Source: Shewanella psychrotolerans
GTDB taxonomy: Bacteria > Pseudomonadota > Gammaproteobacteria > Enterobacterales > Shewanellaceae
Assembly (NCBI RefSeq): GCF_019457595.1
Contig: NZ_CP080419.1
Span: 3,844,001 to 3,908,000 of the forward strand
Length of the DNA: 64,000 nt
Direction: 5' to 3'
This document shows positions 25,920 through 36,732 of this stretch, piece by piece. Both the position numbers and the translations under genes were made by a program. The notes under the pieces are model-generated. The model saw only the letters and a list, made by a program, of their open reading frames with translations. It was not told the DNA's origin and made no database searches. The first letter of the stretch is position 1. Each line of letters opens with the position of its first letter.

Positions 25920-27777
25920 TACGGTTATTTCGCTAATATTCCTTTTGAGTCTGTCCTACTTTGCTGATGCAGACCCCTTGCTCGCCGTCAATGATGAGCA
26001 ATCGATAAACCTGTCACCTTGGCTTTACTACGCACAAGACAGCAAGCTTACACAAATTGACGAGGTCATTAACCTCAACGCCAGCCTCTGGTCACGGATT
26101 GATTCGACATTTAACCAAAGATTAGCCGTCGATCCATTTTGGATAAAAATCAGTCTATATAATGCAACCGAACATAAGATACGTCGCTATTTATCGCTAG
26201 CGAATCCCCATATAGACAAGATTAACCTTTATCATATTCAACCTGGTCAGGCGCCAATACATATAGAGATGGGCGACAGCTATCCCTTTTCTCAGCGTCC
26301 CATTGCCCATAATAACTTCCTATATAAGTTCGATTTAACACCGGAAGTGCTGCATACCTTCTATGCTCGAATAGAAACCCAAGGCAGTGCCAATTTGCCA
26401 TTAAGCCTATTATCACCAGAACAATTAGTCAAAGACACTGAGACAGAGTCGCTATATCAAGGTTTACAATTAGGAGCGCTGGTTGCGATTGGGTTATTCA
26501 GCCTGTTTATTGCGTTAACCACGCACTCTTACAGTTATAGCTATTACTCTGGCTATGTACTCAGTGCCACACTACTCGTTGCAACTTTGCAAGGACTTTC
26601 ATTTAGATACATTTGGCCAAATTTCCCCTTATTCGAGCCCATTCTTATACCTTTATTAATCCCTATAACACTGACGTTTGCTTTAATGTTCTCTGAAAAA
26701 GTGTTACAGCTTAAATACCATAATTTAAGGATGTTGAGGATATGTCGTTATAGTGCGGCAACGGTTTTTTGTCTTACCCTCGTCACGCCATTTATTCACT
26801 ATTCTGTTGCCCTAAAGATTAATATTGTTGCAGTGCTTATTACTACATTGCTATTGATGGTCATAGCTCTCACACTCAGCTTGCGCGGACACAAACTCGC
26901 TAGGCTCTATACAATAGCCTGGTCGGGGATGTTAACCGGTGCCTTAGTTACATCCATGATGTACTTAGGTATGTTACATCTACCAATCATGCACCAAACC
27001 CCTATCATGATTGGATTAAGCTTTGAAATTATCTTTATGGCTGCCGTGTTGGCGATTCGCTATAACGATGAACGTAAAGCTAAATTAAAAATCCAGCAAG
27101 AAGCTCTCAAACAAGCACAACGGCTCCGTCAAAGTAAAGAAGATGCATTAAAGATCGAGGCCAACAGCAATGAGAGGCTCGAACAGATGGTGCAAGAGCG
27201 CACATTAGAGCTTGAGATCGCACTTAGAGAATTAAATGAAGCTAACCAGAAACTTACTGAACAAAATACTGTCGATAGTCTCACTGGCGTAAAAAACCGG
27301 GCGGCATTCGATAAACGCCTGCTTGCCGAAGGCCGACTGAGTCGACGCCAGCAGACACCACTTGCGGTGTTAATGATTGATATTGATAGATTTAAGGCGA
27401 TTAACGATACCTACGGTCACTTAGCGGGCGATCACGCATTAAAGATAATAGCGCAGGCACTAAAGCAGAACTTAAGACGTCCAAGTGATCTAGTATCACG
27501 TTTCGGTGGCGAAGAGTTTGCTATGATATTGCCAAATACCTCGCTGGAGGGGGCTCTAACTGTGGCGGAATCGATGCGTGAAACCGTTTTCCAACTGCCA
27601 CTGAGTTGGGAACGAAATACAATTCCACTCACTATTAGTGTGGGACTGTATGCCGAAGTGATTACCGACGATCAAGATATCAACTCATTGGTCGACCGAG
27701 CAGATAAAGCACTTTATCGTGCCAAAAACGATGGGCGTAATCGCGTTTGTGTATATACGCCCGAACTCGAAAAATAG
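25906..27777 (+). CDS. 7TMR-DISM diguanylate cyclase
   Basis: A 623 aa inner-membrane sensor enzyme. Signal/anchor at the N terminus, periplasmic 7TMR-DISMED2-like domain (about residues 30-175), seven-TM 7TMR-DISM region (about 185-385), a coiled coil (about 390-455), and a GGDEF domain with RFGGEEF (534-538), the active A-site form. An RPSD I-site lies five residues before it, so product inhibition by c-di-GMP is expected. The start overlaps tatD by 14 bases. The ligand of the sensor part is unknown. Confidence 0.92.
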   Translation: MNRFNTVISLIFLLSLSYFADADPLLAVNDEQSINLSPWLYYAQDSKLTQIDEVINLNASLWSRIDSTFNQRLAVDPFWIKISLYNATEHKIRRYLSLANPHIDKINLYHIQPGQAPIHIEMGDSYPFSQRPIAHNNFLYKFDLTPEVLHTFYARIETQGSANLPLSLLSPEQLVKDTETESLYQGLQLGALVAIGLFSLFIALTTHSYSYSYYSGYVLSATLLVATLQGLSFRYIWPNFPLFEPILIPLLIPITLTFALMFSEKVLQLKYHNLRMLRICRYSAATVFCLTLVTPFIHYSVALKINIVAVLITTLLLMVIALTLSLRGHKLARLYTIAWSGMLTGALVTSMMYLGMLHLPIMHQTPIMIGLSFEIIFMAAVLAIRYNDERKAKLKIQQEALKQAQRLRQSKEDALKIEANSNERLEQMVQERTLELEIALRELNEANQKLTEQNTVDSLTGVKNRAAFDKRLLAEGRLSRRQQTPLAVLMIDIDRFKAINDTYGHLAGDHALKIIAQALKQNLRRPSDLVSRFGGEEFAMILPNTSLEGALTVAESMRETVFQLPLSWERNTIPLTISVGLYAEVITDDQDINSLVDRADKALYRAKNDGRNRVCVYTPELEK

Positions 27778-27861
27778 ACAACATAAAACTTCAATAATTG
27801 CACCATGGCAACCTCGCCAACCCAACGGTGTGAACAGCTGAAGTCAGTAACCCTAAATTAG

Positions 27862-28887
<1,026 letters not shown>

Positions 28888-28908
28888 GCGGTTAGCCGAG
28901 TAAAAAGA

Positions 28909-28941
28909 AAAGCCAGTGACCTTGTCACTGGCTTTTTTATT
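28909..28941 (+). terminator. Terminator of hemB
   Basis: AAAAGCCAGTGAC, loop CTT, GTCACTGGCTTTTTT. Confidence 0.92.
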
Positions 28942-28970
28942 CCCAACTAATACCGAGTACTACCGACAAA

Positions 28971-30053
28971 CTAACTCGCCTCTTGTAACTGCGGCTCTGC
29001 ATTGATTAGCGCAGTCTCTACAATCGACTTAAATTGCCGCGGATTATCCAGCACTAAGTCGATCTTACCGATCCACTCCGTTAGCTGCCCCATTGCGCCT
29101 ATATAGACTTGAGGAGAGGTAAACATAATTCGCGCATTACTTTTCCCTCTGCCGAAACTCAGATCTTGCTTGTCTCGCAATCCACTATCATCGAGCAACT
29201 CCACCTCTGCAATACGATTTAACTCAACAACAAGCATTCCCCAAATACCATTGTTTAGCACCAGCTTATTATCAATGAGGTAACAGCTATAGTGCCGCGC
29301 AATTCGATGGTTTGCCCAAAGCACCACCACACCGTAGGCGATAAACCCAGCTGAAAAGAGTGCCGTTAACTCGCTCCAACCAACTAAAGCTAGGTAACAG
29401 CAAGTCGCAGCAGCCAGCAAACCTGTGATCAGCGACAACAGGTGCCAACGACTCGAAGACAAAGAGCTAATATGCGCAATGGCGCTTGCATGATGACGAG
29501 AAAAATAACCAATGGCGTAATACCAGCTGGCCGGTTCAGTCGCCAGCATATATCCCAAGGTGAGCCTCTTATCGTCCTGAACTTGCGGTTTATCTGCACT
29601 GTCTGTTGCAAACTGTGTTTGAGGGGGGTTTGTGCCATATTGATTTATCACTGTGAGTCGCGGGTCACCTTTGGCAGCTCTAGCCTGCCACAGCCCTCTA
29701 GCAATACTCACGATCAAATACAGTTCAATCGCGAGTAGTACGGCAATAATCGGAAAGCGTAACCATGCGATAAACTCAAAGTAGCTTGCGATCTCCGCCG
29801 GAAAACTAAGACGTGCCATCAGGCTGCTGAGACTAAAAATGATAAGTAGCTTCCATAACTTTTGACCAGCTACTTTGATGATGGCTATCCAATAGCCGAG
29901 TGGTAAAACAAGGAAGTAGATAACAGAAAATACACTTAGCCGAATCAGTGCACTAGGTTCATCTAAACTCGCGGGAAGATAAGTAAAGCCAAGACTGTAA
30001 GCCACAACGGCGGATAACAGAAACAGCAAACGATATTTAACACTTCGCCTCAT
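28971..30053 (-). CDS. Hypothetical multi-pass membrane protein
   Basis: A 360 aa protein not matched to a family. Three or four TM helices occupy residues about 8-120. A cytoplasmic linker (KGDPRLTVINQYGTNPPQTQ) follows, then another TM pair (about 205-250), and a C-terminal soluble domain (about 255-350) whose pattern (SCYLIDNKLVLNNGIWGMLVVE) resembles a PH-like/bPH2 domain. GGGAG-type ribosome binding site upstream. A perfect 24-base dyad lies 18 bases before the start. Confidence 0.65.
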   Translation of the reverse strand: MRRSVKYRLLFLLSAVVAYSLGFTYLPASLDEPSALIRLSVFSVIYFLVLPLGYWIAIIKVAGQKLWKLLIIFSLSSLMARLSFPAEIASYFEFIAWLRFPIIAVLLAIELYLIVSIARGLWQARAAKGDPRLTVINQYGTNPPQTQFATDSADKPQVQDDKRLTLGYMLATEPASWYYAIGYFSRHHASAIAHISSLSSSRWHLLSLITGLLAAATCCYLALVGWSELTALFSAGFIAYGVVVLWANHRIARHYSCYLIDNKLVLNNGIWGMLVVELNRIAEVELLDDSGLRDKQDLSFGRGKSNARIMFTSPQVYIGAMGQLTEWIGKIDLVLDNPRQFKSIVETALINAEPQLQEAS

Positions 30054-30070
30054 AGAAGGCTCCCTATGTA

Positions 30071-30094
30071 ATGTTATTTATTTGTAAATAACAT
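30071..30094. promoter_or_regulatory. Perfect 24-base dyad, operator-like
   Basis: ATGTTATTTA, spacer TTTG, TAAATAACAT: 10-base perfect arms just upstream of the membrane-protein gene starting at 30053. It lies where a repressor could block transcription or translation. No regulator is adjacent. Confidence 0.5.
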
Positions 30095-30186
30095 ATGGGG
30101 AGAGTCGACTCTGGTTTCAACCTCGTGGCGTTAATTTAAGTCTTTTAAAGGGAAGATTTTTATATAAAATTAAGACAGTAACAGAG

Positions 30187-30645
30187 CTAAATTGCCGAAG
30201 ACTTCTCATTCTCAACTTTTTGCTTCATTAAATCGGCAATTTGGGCAGATAACACCGCGATTTCGGTTCTAATCTGAGCTCGACGCTTTTCGGCCGTTTC
30301 ACTTTTATCGTTAGCCAAGGCCTTAAGCTCTTGCTGAAGTGCTTTTATTTTCTCTTTGCGCTGTTCAATCAGCTCATCAAGGGAAGGCTTATGGGATTTG
30401 TCGCTGGCTGCCGCTTGCTGAGTTTCTTGCATCTCATTCACTTTAGCGTGCAATACACCACCAAGTTCACTCGCTAACGCTTGGCGACCTTCACTAGAGA
30501 TAGAAACTTGACTGCTCTCTTGGGTGGAAGCCACGACAGCTGAGGCAGCCGTTTCTTTTACCGCCACCATCTCTTTTATCGCCACAGTCAAGCGACTCAA
30601 ACTCGCTAAGCCAATCCCTTGCTGATTTACTCCTTGAATGTTCAT
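30187..30645 (-). CDS. Hypothetical coiled-coil protein
   Basis: A 152 aa soluble protein. The N-terminal half is Ser/Ala-rich (VKETAASAVVASTQESSQVS); the C-terminal half is a long charged coiled coil (about residues 87-145, starting LIEQRKEKIKALQQELKAL). It loosely resembles FlxA-like proteins, but this is not secure. No signal peptide. Monocistronic. Confidence 0.6.
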   Translation of the reverse strand: MNIQGVNQQGIGLASLSRLTVAIKEMVAVKETAASAVVASTQESSQVSISSEGRQALASELGGVLHAKVNEMQETQQAAASDKSHKPSLDELIEQRKEKIKALQQELKALANDKSETAEKRRAQIRTEIAVLSAQIADLMKQKVENEKSSAI

Positions 30646-30772
30646 ACTGCGCCTTCCTTAACGAGCAACTTGTGCTGAGTGATAATAATATTCATCGCTT
30701 CTATTCATCGGCCAATTACCAAAATGATTTAGTTAATTGATGACAATTTTCGGGAATCAACAAAACAACGGC

Positions 30773-31633
30773 TCAGACTAGATAATCGATGCCTAACGCG
30801 ACAAATAATGCCAAGCCTGCCCAGTTATTATTTAAAAAAGCTTTAAAACAGGGGGCCCTTTCACGAGCAAAGATAAGCTTTTGCTGATACAAGCTGAAAC
30901 CGATGAAAGTCATAATCCCAAGAGCAAACACTAAGCCGCGATCCGCACTCATTCCCGCCATAATAAAACAGGCCAATGCAGCCAATTGAAACAGTCCAAT
31001 GATCTGACGATCAAAACGGCCAAATAGAATAGCGGTTGATTTGATACCCACTTTTAAATCGTCTTCACGATCCACCATGGCATACATGGTGTCGTAGGCG
31101 ACAGTCCAGCACCAATTAGCGGCAAACAACCACCAAGCCTCTACTGGCACGCTTCCCGTTTGTGCAGCATAAGCCATAGGGATAGACCAACTCCACACCA
31201 CACCAAGGAACATCTGCGGCATGTTAGTAAAGCGCTTAGTAAAGGGATAAATGATGGTTAAAATGATGCCAACAACTGACAGCTTCACCACCAGAGGATT
31301 GAGCATCAGCACTAGACCAAAGGCAATCAGTCCCATTACCACAAACAAACTCAGAGCTTCTTTGACGGTGACTTCACCGCTCGCTAATGGCCGCAATTTA
31401 GTGCGATCCACATGTGCATCTAAATCTCGGTCGGCATAGTCATTGATGATACAACCACACGCACGCATCACCACGACACCCACAATGAAGATAATCAATA
31501 CTTTTAAGTCAGGCATGCCACCAGCGGCAAGCACTAAGGCCATTAAACACGGCCACAACAACAACAAAGTACCTATGGGACGATCCATGCGAGCAAGACG
31601 CATATAAACGTCAAATTTATCCCTAATGTTCAT
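30773..31633 (-). CDS. ubiA: 4-hydroxybenzoate octaprenyltransferase
   Basis: A 286 aa polytopic inner-membrane enzyme that attaches the prenyl tail to 4-hydroxybenzoate in ubiquinone synthesis. The two Asp-rich Mg-diphosphate motifs are [16 protein letters not shown] and [14 protein letters not shown] chose ATG at 31633 ([19 protein letters not shown]), matching UbiA homologues, with AGGAG upstream; the longer frame to 31666 has no ribosome binding site. The usual partner ubiC is not adjacent. Confidence 0.96.
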   Translation of the reverse strand: MNIRDKFDVYMRLARMDRPIGTLLLLWPCLMALVLAAGGMPDLKVLIIFIVGVVVMRACGCIINDYADRDLDAHVDRTKLRPLASGEVTVKEALSLFVVMGLIAFGLVLMLNPLVVKLSVVGIILTIIYPFTKRFTNMPQMFLGVVWSWSIPMAYAAQTGSVPVEAWWLFAANWCWTVAYDTMYAMVDREDDLKVGIKSTAILFGRFDRQIIGLFQLAALACFIMAGMSADRGLVFALGIMTFIGFSLYQQKLIFARERAPCFKAFLNNNWAGLALFVALGIDYLV

Positions 31634-31740
31634 ATAATGAGGCTCTCCTAAAATACCACTTAGCATTTAATCGATTCTTGTTATGCAGGCAGTATGGCGA
31701 ACATAATACCACTTTCGCCCCTTTCTATATGCTACAGCGA

Positions 31741-33942
31741 TTAGCATTTTTCCAAGCGAGCAAAAGCAATCTTTAAACGCTTGCGTCCAACATCGTCAAA
31801 GTTCACTTCGATAACGGCCTGCTCACCAGTACCTTCGAGATCGATCACCTTGCCTTCGCCAAACTTAAAGTGCATTACTCGCTGGCCAATACTAAAGCCA
31901 GAGTCATGACCAGCCACCGCTCTCACTGGGCGGTTACGACTTTCGCTAATAGCATCTGAGATCCGGTTAGTAAATCGATTTACTGGCGCTGTCACTTGCG
32001 CTTTTAGGCGGATCTCTTGTACAAACTCGCTCGGGATCTCTTTGATAAAACGCGATGGCCGCGCGAAATTTTCGCGGCCATAGATACGCCTCGATTCAGC
32101 GTAGGTGATATATAGCTGTTTCATGGCGCGGGTCATCCCCACATAACAGAGACGGCGCTCCTCATCGAGCCTATCGCCTTCATCCATCGCCATTTGACTC
32201 GGGAAAATCCCCTCTTCGACACCAGACATGAATACCATAGGAAATTCCAAGCCTTTAGCCGAGTGTAATGTCATAAGCTGCACCGCATCGGTAAATGCAT
32301 CCGCCTGCCCCTCGCCCGCCTCTAGCGCCGCATGGGATAAGAAGGCATTAAGCTCGCCCATATCTTCGAGGTCTTCAGGCATCACAAAAGTACGAGCGGC
32401 GGTAACCAGCTCCTCTAAGTTTTCTACTCTTGCGCGAGCCTTTTCACCCTTTTCAGTTTCATACATGGTCTTAAGACCCGACGCTTGGATCACATGGTCT
32501 GTCATACGATGTAAGGATTGCTCTTCTGTATCCTGTTGCAACTCAACAATTAGATCCATAAAGCCACGCACCGCATTGGCGGCACGGCCGCTCAGCAGTT
32601 TTTCATCGAGTGCACATAAACAGGTTTGCCATAATGTTAGCTCCTGCTGACGCGCCGTAGAGCGCAAAATATCTAAAGTGCGGCCACCTATACCTCTCGC
32701 CGGTGTATTAATAATTCGCTCAAACGCGGCGTCATCATTTTTATTGCTGATTAAGCGCAGATACCCCATGGCATCTTTAATCTCTTGGCGCTCGAAGAAA
32801 CGCAAACCGCCATAGATGCGATATGCCATCCCTTTGTGTAATAACGCTTCCTCTAAAACACGAGACTGGGCGTTAGATCGATAGAGAATGGCACAGTCAC
32901 TTAAGTTGCCGCCCATATCTTGCCAATCCATGATCCGACCGACGATAAAGCGAGCCTCATCCATCTCATTAAAAGCACAGTAAACCCCAATTGGTTCACC
33001 AGCCTTATCTTCGGTCCACAGTTTTTTACCCAGACGTTCTGGGTTATTAGCGATCAATTCGTTCGATGCGTTAAGAATATTGGCACTAGAACGATAATTT
33101 TGTTCCAGGCGTATCGTCTGTGCGCGTGGGAAATCGTCTAAGAATTTATGCAGGTTTTCCACCTGTGCGCCGCGCCAGCCATAAATGGACTGATCATCAT
33201 CACCCACGATCATCACGTTGGCCGTATTGCCCGCAAGCACACGGATCCAGGCATACTGAATCGCGTTGGTATCTTGAAACTCGTCGACGAGAATATTTTT
33301 AAATCTGTCTTGATAATGCTCTAAGATATGGGGCTTATTGAGCCATAACTCGTGGGCTCGTAATAAGATTTCGGCGAAATCGACAAGGCCTGCACGATCG
33401 CAAGACTCTTGGTAAACCTGATAAATTTTCAGTAAGTTTTGCTCAATAGGAAAGCCACCCGCATCAATATGCTTTGGGCGTAAACCTTGGTCTTTCTTAC
33501 CGTTAATATAGCCTTGAGCCTGACGCGGAGGATACTGCTTCTCATCAAGATTGAGACTCTTAAGAATCCGTTTAATCAGTCTAAGTTGGTCGTCAGAGTC
33601 GAGAATTTGAAAGCTTTGAGGCAAATTGGCATCTTGGTAATGAGTGCGCAACAAGCGATGAGCTAAACCATGGAAGGTACCGATCCACATCCGCCCCATG
33701 CTGCTACCACTGACTTTTTCAACACGCTCACGCATCTCAGCCGCCGCCTTGTTGGTAAAGGTCACCGCTAAAATTGAATAAGGACTCTGCTGATACTCTT
33801 GCATCAGCCATGCAATACGATGGGTTAGCACTCGTGTTTTACCACTGCCCGCGCCCGCTAACACCAACATGCTAGATTGCGGCGCGCTAACGGCTTCACG
33901 CTGTTTGTCGTTTAAACCATCGAGTAAAGAAGATACGTCCAT
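31741..33942 (-). CDS. uvrD: DNA helicase II (UvrD)
   Basis: A 733 aa SF1A 3'-5' helicase of nucleotide excision and mismatch repair. Q motif (LNDKQREAV), Walker A AGAGSGKT (residues 29-36), DEFQDTN motif II, GDDDQSIYGWRGA motif III, QNYRSSANILNASN motif IV, TLHSAKGLEFP motif V and VGMTRAMKQLYIT motif VI are all intact. A Tudor-like C terminus (FKFGEGKVIDLEG) for RNA polymerase/UvrB contacts is present. Full length. Confidence 0.98.
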   Translation of the reverse strand: MDVSSLLDGLNDKQREAVSAPQSSMLVLAGAGSGKTRVLTHRIAWLMQEYQQSPYSILAVTFTNKAAAEMRERVEKVSGSSMGRMWIGTFHGLAHRLLRTHYQDANLPQSFQILDSDDQLRLIKRILKSLNLDEKQYPPRQAQGYINGKKDQGLRPKHIDAGGFPIEQNLLKIYQVYQESCDRAGLVDFAEILLRAHELWLNKPHILEHYQDRFKNILVDEFQDTNAIQYAWIRVLAGNTANVMIVGDDDQSIYGWRGAQVENLHKFLDDFPRAQTIRLEQNYRSSANILNASNELIANNPERLGKKLWTEDKAGEPIGVYCAFNEMDEARFIVGRIMDWQDMGGNLSDCAILYRSNAQSRVLEEALLHKGMAYRIYGGLRFFERQEIKDAMGYLRLISNKNDDAAFERIINTPARGIGGRTLDILRSTARQQELTLWQTCLCALDEKLLSGRAANAVRGFMDLIVELQQDTEEQSLHRMTDHVIQASGLKTMYETEKGEKARARVENLEELVTAARTFVMPEDLEDMGELNAFLSHAALEAGEGQADAFTDAVQLMTLHSAKGLEFPMVFMSGVEEGIFPSQMAMDEGDRLDEERRLCYVGMTRAMKQLYITYAESRRIYGRENFARPSRFIKEIPSEFVQEIRLKAQVTAPVNRFTNRISDAISESRNRPVRAVAGHDSGFSIGQRVMHFKFGEGKVIDLEGTGEQAVIEVNFDDVGRKRLKIAFARLEKC

Positions 33943-34057
33943 TCTGCCTCCAAAAAATCAGGCTGGAAGTATAACAGGAGCCAAGGTCTAGGTCATACAG
34001 ATAGCAGGGCTTTATCACTATCTGATTGCATTTACGCTTTGCCAATAACAATCGATA

Positions 34058-34088
34058 AAAAAATCGGAGCTTCAAGCTCCGATTTTAT
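34058..34088. terminator. Bidirectional-type terminator downstream of the SPFH cluster
   Basis: AAAATCGGAGCTT / AAGCTCCGATTTT, a near-perfect palindrome with A and T tracts on its two sides. Confidence 0.85.
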
Positions 34089-34112
34089 ACCTAGCATGAT
34101 TCAATGTAAGAG

Positions 34113-35048
34113 TTAGTCTTTGCTCTCTTCTAAGCCCATACTGTCCATCCAGTGTTCAAAATCCATCATATTGCCTGGCAATACGATCTTGCTGGAATTA
34201 TTGCTTAAGCCATCAAACTGCTGCAGATACTGAGCACCGAGTTGCATCCGCACCACATTTTTACCGCCCGGTGCGGCAATAACGGCAGCCATTCGCTCGA
34301 TAGACTCAGCGGTAGCGCTGGCAATGGCCAAGATCTCTTCCGCCTTACCTTCAGCCTCATTTATACGGCGCTGCATTTCACCTTCTGAGCGGTTGACAGT
34401 TTCGGCCTGTATACCTTCGGAGCGATTAATCTTACTCTGCTTATCACCTTCACTCTTAGCTAATAATGCGCGGCGTTCACGCTCGGCGTTGACCTGCATT
34501 TCCATTGCATTCTTAACGGTTTCGGGTGGCGTAATGTTTTTTATCTCATAGCGATGCACTCTAATGCCCCACATAGAACCAGCCTGATCCAGTACTTCTA
34601 CAACCTTGGCACTGATCACGTCTCGCTCTTCAAATGTACGGTCCAGATCGAGAGTACCGATCACCGAACGTGTGGTGGTTTGCGCTAACTGGATGGCCGC
34701 ATATCGGTAATCCGTCACACCATAGCTTGCCTTTACTGGGTCAATCACTGAGATATAGATAACCCCATCCACTTCGACATTGACCTCGTCGCTCGAGAAA
34801 CACTCTTGTGGAGGTACATCTATGGTCTCCTCTTTAAGGTCATGAACATAGGCGACCTTATCGACAAATGGCACTAAAGCGTGGAAGCCAGCATCCAGAG
34901 TCGAATGATATTTCCCCAAACGTTCAACAACACATGCAGACTTAGTCGGCACTAGACGAATTGATTGAAATAATTTAATCAGGAAAATAGCAAAAATGAG
35001 TCCCCAAATTCCCATGACAATCAAATCTGTATCGATACCTGCGATCAT
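34113..35048 (-). CDS. SPFH/Band 7 paraslipin-like protein (QmcA-type), second copy
   Basis: A 311 aa protein: one N-terminal TM helix (about residues 8-25), then an SPFH domain opening RLVPTKSACVVERLGKYHS with DVPPQECFSSDEVNVEVDGV, then a long Ala/Glu-rich helical region (about 190-260), and a short C-terminal tail (GNMMDFEHWMDSMG). Such proteins form inner-membrane cages or rafts and are associated with NfeD and FtsH. Overlaps the paralogue upstream by 4 bases. Confidence 0.9.
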   Translation of the reverse strand: MIAGIDTDLIVMGIWGLIFAIFLIKLFQSIRLVPTKSACVVERLGKYHSTLDAGFHALVPFVDKVAYVHDLKEETIDVPPQECFSSDEVNVEVDGVIYISVIDPVKASYGVTDYRYAAIQLAQTTTRSVIGTLDLDRTFEERDVISAKVVEVLDQAGSMWGIRVHRYEIKNITPPETVKNAMEMQVNAERERRALLAKSEGDKQSKINRSEGIQAETVNRSEGEMQRRINEAEGKAEEILAIASATAESIERMAAVIAAPGGKNVVRMQLGAQYLQQFDGLSNNSSKIVLPGNMMDFEHWMDSMGLEESKD

Positions 35049-35971
35049 GAGCGCGCTCCTTTTACTTTGCTAGCACTGTGTGTGACTTGCTCCATGCCTT
35101 CAAAAAAACCTTCAAGCTTTGCTATTTCAGTCGGTACAACAGATATATCTGCCTCGTTGAGGATCTTACCTATCTGGACAATAAACTGCTCTTTTAACTG
35201 CATGTTCATTGCTTCATTACCGCCATCAAGCGCTAATGCTTGCGAGACTAAGGTCATCGCCTCGGCTTTCGCTTTTGCTATAATAGCGATCTCATGGGCA
35301 GTCCCTTTCGCTTCATTAATCCGCTTCTGCTTTTGACCTTCAGAAATATTAATCGCCTCTTGGCGCTCACCTTCCGACAGATTAATCATCGCCGCCTTTT
35401 CAGCATTGGCTAAGGTGATCTCTGCGCGCTTACGACGCTCAGCTTCCATCTGCTTTTCAAGCGTATGAATAACCTTGAATGAAGGCGTAATATTCTTAAT
35501 CTCATAACGCAACACCTTGATCCCCCAAGGATCAGATGCTTTATCAATTTCCCGTACAATTGACTCGTTTAGGCTGTCACGCTCCGAAAAAGTCTGACTC
35601 AAACTGAGCTTACCGATTTCCGACCGCATCGTCGTTTGCGCCAGGTTAACGGCGGCGCGGCGATAATCTTCAATACCGTAACTCGCAAGTTTGCCATCCA
35701 TCACTTTCAAATAAACTAAGCCATCAACTTCTAACTGAGTGTTATCTTTAGAAATACAACTCTGTGGTGGCACATCTAACACTTGCTCACGGGTATCGTG
35801 GCGATAAGCGACACGATCGAAGAATGGAATTAAAAAATGAAAACCAGGTTGGAGCACTGTCCGGAACTTGCCGAGACGCTCAATCACATGGACTTCGCGC
35901 ATTGGGACAATGAGTAACAATTTATAGAGAATAAAGAAAACAAATAATACGATTAACGTAAAAGCGAACAT
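35045..35971 (-). CDS. SPFH/Band 7 paraslipin-like protein (QmcA-type), first copy
   Basis: A 308 aa paralogue of the next gene: TM helix at residues about 2-20, LIVPMREVHVIERLGKFRT, DVPPQSCISKDNTQLEVDGL, and the Ala/Glu-rich helical stalk. The C terminus differs from its partner (DISVVPTEIAKLEGFFEG). Two unlike SPFH subunits translated in a coupled way suggest a hetero-oligomeric ring like HflK/HflC (inference). Confidence 0.9.
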   Translation of the reverse strand: MFAFTLIVLFVFFILYKLLLIVPMREVHVIERLGKFRTVLQPGFHFLIPFFDRVAYRHDTREQVLDVPPQSCISKDNTQLEVDGLVYLKVMDGKLASYGIEDYRRAAVNLAQTTMRSEIGKLSLSQTFSERDSLNESIVREIDKASDPWGIKVLRYEIKNITPSFKVIHTLEKQMEAERRKRAEITLANAEKAAMINLSEGERQEAINISEGQKQKRINEAKGTAHEIAIIAKAKAEAMTLVSQALALDGGNEAMNMQLKEQFIVQIGKILNEADISVVPTEIAKLEGFFEGMEQVTHSASKVKGARS

Positions 35972-36001
35972 AAATTACATCCTTTTAAAAATCAGCGCAG
36001 T

Positions 36002-36463
36002 TCAATCCTGCTCTGTTAAAGGTTCAACAACCAAAGCGATATTATCACGACATATCACCTTAACCTGAACACCCACAGGGATCTCTGTACCATCACCAAG
36101 TGCTGGCCATTCCGTTCCCTGAAATTCAACGCGCCCCTGCTTTTGTGCCGGACCGATCACAGACTTAACCAAGGCTCTTTTATCATAGAGGTCAAACTCC
36201 TCATCAGTATTATCGACATGAGAATCACCACCTACTAATTTTTGCGTAAAATGACGAAAACCAAGAAGCAAGATAATCGATGCAATGAACCATAAAGTCA
36301 TTGCTTGGACCACTCCATCAACCACGCCCACGGCTATAGCACTCGCAACCACAAGACACGCAGCGCCGAGCAGAATAACGATACCACCGGGTAAGATAAT
36401 TTCTGCCAACATCAATATGATGCCAATTACCACCCAGATATAGATAGGACTCGAAAACTCCAT
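36002..36463 (-). CDS. NfeD-family membrane protein
   Basis: A 153 aa protein. I chose ATG at 36463 because AGGGGG sits 5 bases upstream; the longer frame starts at 36490. TM helices occupy about residues 7-75 (IYIWVVIGIILMLAEIILPGG is typical). A C-terminal OB-fold domain follows (LYDKRALVKSVIGPAQKQG, then VEFQGTEWPAL). NfeD proteins partner SPFH proteins; the gene leads the three-gene operon. Confidence 0.9.
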   Translation of the reverse strand: MEFSSPIYIWVVIGIILMLAEIILPGGIVILLGAACLVVASAIAVGVVDGVVQAMTLWFIASIILLLGFRHFTQKLVGGDSHVDNTDEEFDLYDKRALVKSVIGPAQKQGRVEFQGTEWPALGDGTEIPVGVQVKVICRDNIALVVEPLTEQD

Positions 36464-36602
36464 ATTTCCCCCTGAAATGAGAGTATCCATAAACTGACTA
36501 TATCAGCTCCTTTTACTTTTTGCGACATATTATGTCACGTACATATTCAATCAATATGTGAAAAATTTGAGATCATTTTGATCCAACGCACTGTTTATGA
36601 TT

Positions 36603-36630
36603 TTGGCATAATAATTAAATCCCTTATACT
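36603..36630 (+). promoter_or_regulatory. Sigma-70-type promoter of the Tsx-like porin gene
   Basis: TTGGCA (36603-36608), 16-base spacer, TATACT (36625-36630), giving a leader of about 95 bases before the ATG at 36733. Confidence 0.6.
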
Positions 36631-36732
36631 ACGGCGCAATTAGCACCTAAGTGTGAAACACAGTCAATCAATGTACCGCAGAGTACAGATGCTGTTCTCT
36701 AAATAAGACCAATCAAAAATAAAAGGTAACCG

